Assembly (NCBI GenBank): GCA_938002965.1
Contig: CALKZY010000047.1
Span: forward strand, 1-56,728
DNA length: 56,728 nt
Reading direction: 5' to 3'
DNA from: an uncultured Acidimicrobiales bacterium
Lineage (GTDB): Bacteria > Actinomycetota > Acidimicrobiia > Acidimicrobiales > SZUA-35
In this document: piece by piece, positions 51,635 to 56,728 of the stretch
How the letters are laid out: the number at the start of each line of letters is the position of its first letter
Position numbering within the stretch: position 1 is the first letter of the stretch
Notes under the pieces: generated by a model
The model's input: the letters and a program-made list of their open reading frames with translations, nothing else
Told to the model about the DNA's origin: nothing
Databases searched by the model: none
Program-made: the position numbers and the translations under genes

Positions 51635-52621
51635 TCAGCCTGTGGTATCGAGGTTCGACAATCGTTCCGTACGCAAAAAGCGGAAGAAGCACCAAGTAGA
51701 TACTGCGGTGAGCAGATGCCAGACGGCGTGAGCTTGAATGATCGAATCAGGTTGGCACCAGTCGTGGTCGGCCCTGCCCGTTGTCCAAACGGCAAAGGCC
51801 AACAGGAACGAAGCCATTCCAGCCCAGAACCAAGGGGTGTAGGTGCGTCGAGCCTTCGGGGTCGAGTGAGCCATGGCTCCGGGCAACCAGAAGAGCACGA
51901 TCCACCAGTAGTTGCCGATATCAGCTGCCATGTCGCTGGGCGTGATGCCGAACGTGAAGGCCACGGCGAATCCGACCAGGCCCGACAACCAGCGCATCGG
52001 CGGCGACCAGAACCTATACAGGGTCTCGGAAATGATCCACAGGGCAATCGACAATCCGAACAGATCCATGCCGATGCCAAGATCCGATCCGAAGAACCAA
52101 TAGGCCGTGCCGTAGCCGGCCAACATGACGGCGTAGGCACAAAGCAAACGGCGATCGGTCCACTGCCTCATGGCTGCCACATTGAGCATCCAGGGGATCA
52201 GGATGTAGGCAACCATCGAAACGTTGTCGATCCAAGCGCCAAAGAAAGTGTGGCTACCGTGCATCAGCATCGAGCCGGGCCCGAGGAAAACGGTTGCCCC
52301 GGCGTAGGCCAACGCCACCGGCTGATTGCCGACAAAGCGGTTTTGACGATCGGACAGACCGTCGCCCATCGGATCTGTCTCACGGGCCAAGACTATGAAC
52401 ATCGCCAAGCCCGAGATCACGAACCCGAGATTTCCCAATGTATTGATGGGCTCTCTCAGCAAGCCGCTGCTGACTCGTTCACACCAGCGGGATACGCCAC
52501 CGATGGCCGGTTCGTACTCAGCAGGCGGCCACCAGCCGACCGACCCACCGATCACGAACAACACGGCGAACAGGGCCAGGGCTATCAGAGTGGCGACTGT
52601 TGGCCGGTACGGGGACGCCAT
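51635..52621 (-). CDS. Ceramidase-like membrane protein (CREST superfamily)
   Basis: A 328-residue polytopic membrane protein. Hallmarks are REPINTLGNLGF, GPGSMLMHGSHTFFGAWID (His and Asp) and, near the end, QAHAVWHLLTAVSTW with the paired His. These match the metal-dependent alkaline ceramidase/CREST hydrolases, which have seven spans and a Zn site of three His. The ATG at 52621 is chosen because the first 20 codons from 52681 are not conserved in character. The substrate could be an amide- or ester-linked membrane lipid; ceramide itself is not assured in this organism. It stands alone. Confidence 0.8.
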   Translation of the reverse strand: MASPYRPTVATLIALALFAVLFVIGGSVGWWPPAEYEPAIGGVSRWCERVSSGLLREPINTLGNLGFVISGLAMFIVLARETDPMGDGLSDRQNRFVGNQPVALAYAGATVFLGPGSMLMHGSHTFFGAWIDNVSMVAYILIPWMLNVAAMRQWTDRRLLCAYAVMLAGYGTAYWFFGSDLGIGMDLFGLSIALWIISETLYRFWSPPMRWLSGLVGFAVAFTFGITPSDMAADIGNYWWIVLFWLPGAMAHSTPKARRTYTPWFWAGMASFLLAFAVWTTGRADHDWCQPDSIIQAHAVWHLLTAVSTWCFFRFLRTERLSNLDTTG

Positions 52622-52788
52622 GGGTCTGAGCGTAGTTGGCGCTCGGGGCGTCAGCGGCAAATCTGGTCGAGCACTAGCCAATTAGATACTGAAACGATTA
52701 TGTTAGAAACTCAAACAAGGCTGCGCGGGAGTGTGGCCGTTCGTACTGGTCTGGGAGGGGTTCTGGACTGGGGAGAGGTCAAGCTTCA

Positions 52789-54342
52789 ATGACCCGACTG
52801 GGGTTCCTACTGGACAGCGACAGCTGTATCGGTTGCCATGCCTGCACGGTTGCCTGCAAGAGCGAACATGATGTGCCGCTCGGCGTCAATCGGACGTGGG
52901 TCAAGTACATCGAGACGGGTACGTTCCCCAACGTGGCCCGCAAGTTCAATGTCATGCGCTGCAATCAGTGTGACGATGCGCCATGTATGAAGATCTGCCC
53001 CACGTCGGCCCTGTTTCGGGCTGACAACGGTGTGGTCGACTTTCAAGACGACGATTGCATCGGCTGCAAGTCGTGCATGAACGCCTGCCCGTACGACGCC
53101 CTTTACATCAACCCGGAGACCAACACCGCACACAAGTGCAACATGTGTAACCACCGGATTGAAGTGAACCTGTTGCCCTCGTGTCAGATCGTCTGTCCCA
53201 CTGAGGCCATCAAGATCGGCGACCTCGACGACCCGACATCGGAGATCAGTCGCATCATCGCTCGCGACGATGTGGCGGTTCGTGCTCCCGAGCAGAACAC
53301 CCAACCCAAGGTGTACTACCGCGGTGCCGATCAAGCGTCGCTTGACCCGACCAGGACCGCCATCGCCGCCGATGGCATGATTTGGGCTGATACCACGCCT
53401 CAGCACCCGACTGTGCGGACCGCCCCCCACGGTTCAAGCAACAGTGGCGAGGCCGACTTCGGGGTCGTTGCCCGCACTGCCTACACCACAGCCCACCAAA
53501 TGACCTGGAAAGAAAAGGTTTCGGGCTACCTGGTGACCAAGGCCGTTGCCGCCGGCGTCATGTTGGTTGCTGCTCTCATGGTGCTCATGGGCAACGGTGA
53601 CAGTCAGGCCGCTGTCGGTGTTCTTCCACCGATGGTGGCCGGTGCTTTCCTGGCCATCACCGGCGTGTTGTTGGTTGCTGACCTCAAACAGCCCGGGCGC
53701 TTCTACTATCTCATCACTAAAGGCAACTGGGAGTCGTGGCTGGTCAAAGGAGCCTACGTTCTCATGGCCTTCACCGCTGTCTGCGGGTTGTGGTGGATCG
53801 CCGGTCTTGCCCAATCAGGTACGTTCCTGCAGTGGCTGGTCGTTCCGGCCGTAGTCACTGCGGCGGCTACCGCCGGTTACACGGCCTACCTGTTCGCCCA
53901 GTGCGAAGGCCGAGACTTGTGGCAGACACCGCTGCTGCTGCCGATTCTGTTGGCGCAGGCGGTGACCGCCGGTGGAGCGGCGTACTCGGTGATCGATCTG
54001 TTCATCGACCTGCCCTCATCGGAAGCCGTGCGATGGGTTCTGTTGGGTGGCGTCGCAGCCACCGCAGCGCTGATTGCCACGGAGCTGAGCTCCCATGGCA
54101 GCCGCCATGTTGAGTTGGCAGTGGCGTCCATGACCCGCGGTCAATACGCCAAACAGTTTTGGTGGGGTGGCATTGTCGTCGGCCTAGCAATTCCGGCTGC
54201 CCTCGTCCTGTTGGCCTTGTTCGTGGTGAGTGGTGGAGCGGCGACGGCCGTGGCCGCCATCGCCGGTGTCTTGGCTTTGATCGGCATGTTCGCCTACGAG
54301 GACGCCTTCATCCGAGCCGGTCAGTCTGTGCCACTGTCGTAG
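52789..54342 (+). CDS. Fused iron-sulfur (DmsB/PsrB-like) and NrfD-like membrane subunit
   Basis: Residues 1-165 hold four [4Fe-4S] cysteine groups (C14-C17-C20-C24; C58-C61-C66-C70; the DDCIGCKSCMNACPYDAL group; the CNMCNHR...CQIVCP group), as in PsrB/DmsB electron carriers. After a 70-residue linker, residues 240-517 carry about eight spans of the NrfD/PsrC type (ADLKQPGRFYYLITKGNWESWL split, loops conserved). In most organisms these are two proteins. The fused product would accept or deliver electrons between the membrane quinone pool and the molybdenum subunit that follows 85 bases later. Confidence 0.92.
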   Translation: MTRLGFLLDSDSCIGCHACTVACKSEHDVPLGVNRTWVKYIETGTFPNVARKFNVMRCNQCDDAPCMKICPTSALFRADNGVVDFQDDDCIGCKSCMNACPYDALYINPETNTAHKCNMCNHRIEVNLLPSCQIVCPTEAIKIGDLDDPTSEISRIIARDDVAVRAPEQNTQPKVYYRGADQASLDPTRTAIAADGMIWADTTPQHPTVRTAPHGSSNSGEADFGVVARTAYTTAHQMTWKEKVSGYLVTKAVAAGVMLVAALMVLMGNGDSQAAVGVLPPMVAGAFLAITGVLLVADLKQPGRFYYLITKGNWESWLVKGAYVLMAFTAVCGLWWIAGLAQSGTFLQWLVVPAVVTAAATAGYTAYLFAQCEGRDLWQTPLLLPILLAQAVTAGGAAYSVIDLFIDLPSSEAVRWVLLGGVAATAALIATELSSHGSRHVELAVASMTRGQYAKQFWWGGIVVGLAIPAALVLLALFVVSGGAATAVAAIAGVLALIGMFAYEDAFIRAGQSVPLS

Positions 54343-54372
54343 TGCCAACCGCCTCGTTAGTTCCTCAACTTC

Positions 54373-54405
54373 GCCTCCCGTTCGTCTCAAATGCCTCCTG
54401 TTCGT
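54373..54405 (+). repeat. Short direct repeat before the molybdenum subunit gene
   Basis: GCCTCCCGTTCGT (54373-54385) and GCCTCCTGTTCGT (54393-54405) repeat with a 20-base period, one mismatch, in the 85-base gap. Possibly a two-site regulator target on one face of the helix; function unknown. Confidence 0.35.
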
Positions 54406-54427
54406 TTAATGATGTGAAAGAGATCCT

Positions 54428-56728
54428 GTGACCGATCTACGCAACTACCCGCCCCACGAAGAATGGCATGACTGGCGTGAGCTCGACGCCAAGGCCTGGC
54501 CCGACAAGGTGGAGCGGAAGTACACCCTCGTGCCTACCACGTGTTTCAACTGTGAAGCCGGTTGTGGTTTGGTGGCCTACTTCGATCAGGAAACCGACGA
54601 GATCACCAAGATCGAGGGCAACCCCGAGCATCCAGCCAGCCGTGGCCGCAATTGCGCCAAGGGTCCGGCGACGCTCAACCAGATTCACGACCCTGAACGC
54701 ATCCTGTACCCGATGAAGCGGGTCGGCCAGCGAGGCTCTGGTCAGTGGGAGCGCATCAGTTGGGACCAGGCGCTGGATGAGATCGCCGATCGTATGCGTA
54801 CCGCCATGGCCGAGGATCGTCACAACGAGATCATGTACCACGTCGGTCGCCCCGGTGAGGACGGCTACACCGATCGGGTGTTGAAGGCGTGGGGCGTGGA
54901 CGGTCACAACTCCCACACCAACATTTGCTCGTCCAATGCTCGAATCGGTTATCAGTCGTGGATGGGCCACGATCGCCCGTCCTCGGACTTCGCCAACGCC
55001 AAGGTCATCTTCTTGATCTCGGCCCACCTGGAGTCCGGGCATTACTTCAACCCGCACGCTCAGCGGATCATGGAAGCCCAGGCCAACGGGGCCAAGATCA
55101 TCGCTGTGGACACTCGACTGTCCAACACCGGAGCCAAGGCCGACTACTGGCTGTCTACCTGGCCGGGAACTGAGCCGTTCCTGTGTTTGGCCATCGCCCG
55201 CCAGCTGATCGAAGCCGAAACGTGGAACGCCGAGTTTATGGAGCGGTGGACCAACTGGCAGACCTACCTTGAAAAGAAGCGTCCCGACCTGCCCGTAGAG
55301 TTCGCGTCGGTCCGAACCGCTCTGCTGGACGAATACGCCGAGTACACCCTCGAAGCTGCGGAGCAGAAGACCGGGGTGGAAGCCTCGGTTATCGCCGAGA
55401 TTGCCGACATCATCGGACGTCACCCCACCCAGTTCGCTTCTCACAATTGGCGTTCGGCTGGTGCCGGTAACTTCGGTGGCTGGCAGGTGGCTCGCTGTTT
55501 GTTCTTCTTGAACGTGTTGACCGGATCGGTGGCCACCAAGGGTGGAACCGCCGGAAACGGCATGAACAAGTTCAAGTCCCCGGCTCCGCTAGGCGCCCCG
55601 AACATCACCAAGTGGAACCACCTGGAGTGGCCAAAAGAGTTCCCGCTCTCGTACCACGAAATGTCGATCCTGTTGCCGCACTTCCTCAAAGAGGGTCGAG
55701 GCAAATTGGATGTCTACTTCTCCCGGGTCTACAACCCAATCTGGACCAACCCCGACGGCTTCACGTGGCTGGAAGCGTTGACCGACGAGTCAATGGTGAA
55801 CTGCCATGTGGCGTTGACGCCGACCTGGTCGGAAACCGCATGGTTCGCCGACTATGTACTTCCAATGGGCGTTTCCGCTGAGCGTCACGACGTTCACAGC
55901 TATGAGACTCACGCCGGTCGTTGGATTGGCTTCCGTCAGTCGGTGTACCGCCGTTATGCCGAAATCAAGGCAGCTAAGAAGGGTGAGAAGCTCGATCCCG
56001 ATACCCGCAGCCATGAGCACAACCAGGGCGAGGTGTGGGAGGAAAACGAGTTCTGGATCGACTTGTCGTGGCGCATTGACCCCGACGGTTCGCTCGGTAT
56101 CCGCAAGTGGTTCGAGTCGCCGGAACGCCCCGGCAGTCCGATCTCCATCGACGAGTACTACGCCAAAATGTTTGCCGAGAAAATCCCCGGTCTGCCTGAT
56201 GCGGCTGCGGCGGTAGGCCAAACTCCACTCGAGTACATGCGGGACCGGTCGGCCTTTGGCGTGCCGACTGATCCGTATGAGCCGTATGAGAACGTCGTCG
56301 ATGACGACGCCATCGATGGTTGTGTCAAAGACGACGCTGGCGTGTACCGCAAGCCCGGGACACCCGGCTCCTGGGATGGCGACATGTCGACGCTGGATGA
56401 TCTCAAGCTGTCACCGCTGGGTGACGGGTCGCCGGCGGTTGAGGTTGGTGGCGAGGCTCGAGAAGGCTTCCCGACTCCGTCGAAGAAGTTGGAGCTCTAT
56501 TCCGAGACGTTGGCCGAATGGGGCTGGCCGGAATATGCCACTCCCAAGTGGATCCCATCGCATGTCCACTGGGAGGACATCGACATGGCTGGCAACGAGC
56601 GCATTCTCCTTCCCACCTTCCGCATCCCGACACTCATCCACACCCGATCGGCCAACTCCAAGTGGCTGAACGAGATCAGCCACCGTCATCCGCTGTGGAT
56701 CCACCCCGAGGACGCCGAGAAGCTGGGT
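54428..56728 (+). CDS. Molybdopterin oxidoreductase catalytic subunit (partial, runs off right edge)
   Basis: From a GTG at 54428 (GAAAGAGA upstream) 767 codons are open to the window end. The N-terminus lacks a Tat signal and binds one [4Fe-4S] cluster: C39-x2-C42-x3-C46-x29-C76. Cys167 in HTNICSSNAR is the likely molybdenum ligand, and the rest follows the PsrA/PhsA/SoeA group of the DMSO reductase family (ISAHLESGHYFNPH, VLPMGVSAERHD, KKLELYSETL). Absence of a signal suggests a cytoplasmic enzyme facing the quinone pool, as in SoeABC sulfite dehydrogenase, though polysulfide or tetrathionate reductase-type activity cannot be excluded. The C-terminal dinucleotide-binding domain is mostly outside the window. 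Confidence 0.92.
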   Translation, partial: MTDLRNYPPHEEWHDWRELDAKAWPDKVERKYTLVPTTCFNCEAGCGLVAYFDQETDEITKIEGNPEHPASRGRNCAKGPATLNQIHDPERILYPMKRVGQRGSGQWERISWDQALDEIADRMRTAMAEDRHNEIMYHVGRPGEDGYTDRVLKAWGVDGHNSHTNICSSNARIGYQSWMGHDRPSSDFANAKVIFLISAHLESGHYFNPHAQRIMEAQANGAKIIAVDTRLSNTGAKADYWLSTWPGTEPFLCLAIARQLIEAETWNAEFMERWTNWQTYLEKKRPDLPVEFASVRTALLDEYAEYTLEAAEQKTGVEASVIAEIADIIGRHPTQFASHNWRSAGAGNFGGWQVARCLFFLNVLTGSVATKGGTAGNGMNKFKSPAPLGAPNITKWNHLEWPKEFPLSYHEMSILLPHFLKEGRGKLDVYFSRVYNPIWTNPDGFTWLEALTDESMVNCHVALTPTWSETAWFADYVLPMGVSAERHDVHSYETHAGRWIGFRQSVYRRYAEIKAAKKGEKLDPDTRSHEHNQGEVWEENEFWIDLSWRIDPDGSLGIRKWFESPERPGSPISIDEYYAKMFAEKIPGLPDAAAAVGQTPLEYMRDRSAFGVPTDPYEPYENVVDDDAIDGCVKDDAGVYRKPGTPGSWDGDMSTLDDLKLSPLGDGSPAVEVGGEAREGFPTPSKKLELYSETLAEWGWPEYATPKWIPSHVHWEDIDMAGNERILLPTFRIPTLIHTRSANSKWLNEISHRHPLWIHPEDAEKLG

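Noticed and set aside
51536..52792. 418-codon plus-strand frame opposite the ceramidase-like gene
   Set aside because: Highly charged, low-complexity translation without family features; the minus-strand gene has conserved metal motifs.
54437..55444. 335-codon minus-strand frame in the right-hand end
   Set aside because: It is the antisense of the molybdopterin oxidoreductase, whose plus-strand frame is open for 767 codons with intact cluster and Mo ligands.
1..56728. tRNA or rRNA genes, CRISPR arrays and transposases
   Set aside because: No T-arm-like GGTTCGANTCC with cloverleaf context, no spaced identical repeats and no transposase-like protein were seen by reading; a tRNA scan would settle the first.

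Overview
The window is high-GC bacterial DNA that looks actinobacterial, most likely Acidimicrobiia-like. Pointers are an F420/deazaflavin-type nitroreductase, a DUF2510 protein, many binding-protein lipoproteins ending in AAC(G/S), GTG starts and TAGGAT-like -10 boxes. This assignment is an inference from gene content; there is no rRNA or tRNA in the window to anchor it. Genes are densely packed on both strands. I see no insertion sequence, phage block, CRISPR array or replication origin.

Region by region. (1) 1-4804: a GtrA-like/GT2 glycosyltransferase pair, an unassigned short ORF that may be a remnant, a DsbA-family protein, a clearly broken acyl-CoA carboxylase mosaic, and an MFS transporter. 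(2) 4863-8175: a carbohydrate ABC importer (binding protein and two permeases, no ATPase). (3) 8675-13500: a BMP/nucleoside-type ABC importer in unusual gene order, followed by an Lrp regulator, a half-size HPPD-like dioxygenase, a hydrolase and a DDN-like nitroreductase. (4) 16480-24221: a LacI regulator divergent from a five-gene ABC importer and GH63-type glycoside hydrolase operon, plausibly for a glycosylated compatible solute such as glucosylglycerate. (5) 24255-25254: a divergent ArsR/ArsI pair for organoarsenical detoxification. (6) 25288-27717: an unusual family-A DNA polymerase without a 5' nuclease domain. (7) 27768-43322: a large myo-inositol (polyol) locus with an RbsABC-type importer, two dehydrogenases, two iolB paralogues, iolC, a LacD/DeoC-type aldolase, iolD, a xylulokinase and a LacI regulator. 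No iolE or iolA/mmsA lies in the window. (8) 43370-52621: an AIM24-family protein, an intact carboxyltransferase, a two-component system, an M24 DddP-like enzyme with an MFS transporter and uridine phosphorylase, and a ceramidase-like membrane protein. (9) 52789-56728: a fused Fe-S/NrfD subunit followed by a molybdopterin oxidoreductase running off the right edge.

Together the genes describe a heterotroph tuned to importing small organic solutes (sugars, nucleosides, inositol, probably glycosylated osmolytes) with local repressors. Four separate ABC operons each carry an inverted repeat just after the binding-protein gene, which suggests a common way of raising binding-protein levels over the membrane subunits. 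The most unusual proteins are: a 664-residue RbsC-type permease with about eight extra membrane spans; an ABC permease with two SH3b-like repeats in its first extracytoplasmic loop; the polymerase with a large insert in its polymerase domain; a single-module HPPD-like enzyme; a DddP-like enzyme with all metal ligands but Gly at the catalytic Asp position; and a glycosyltransferase carrying half of a methyltransferase.
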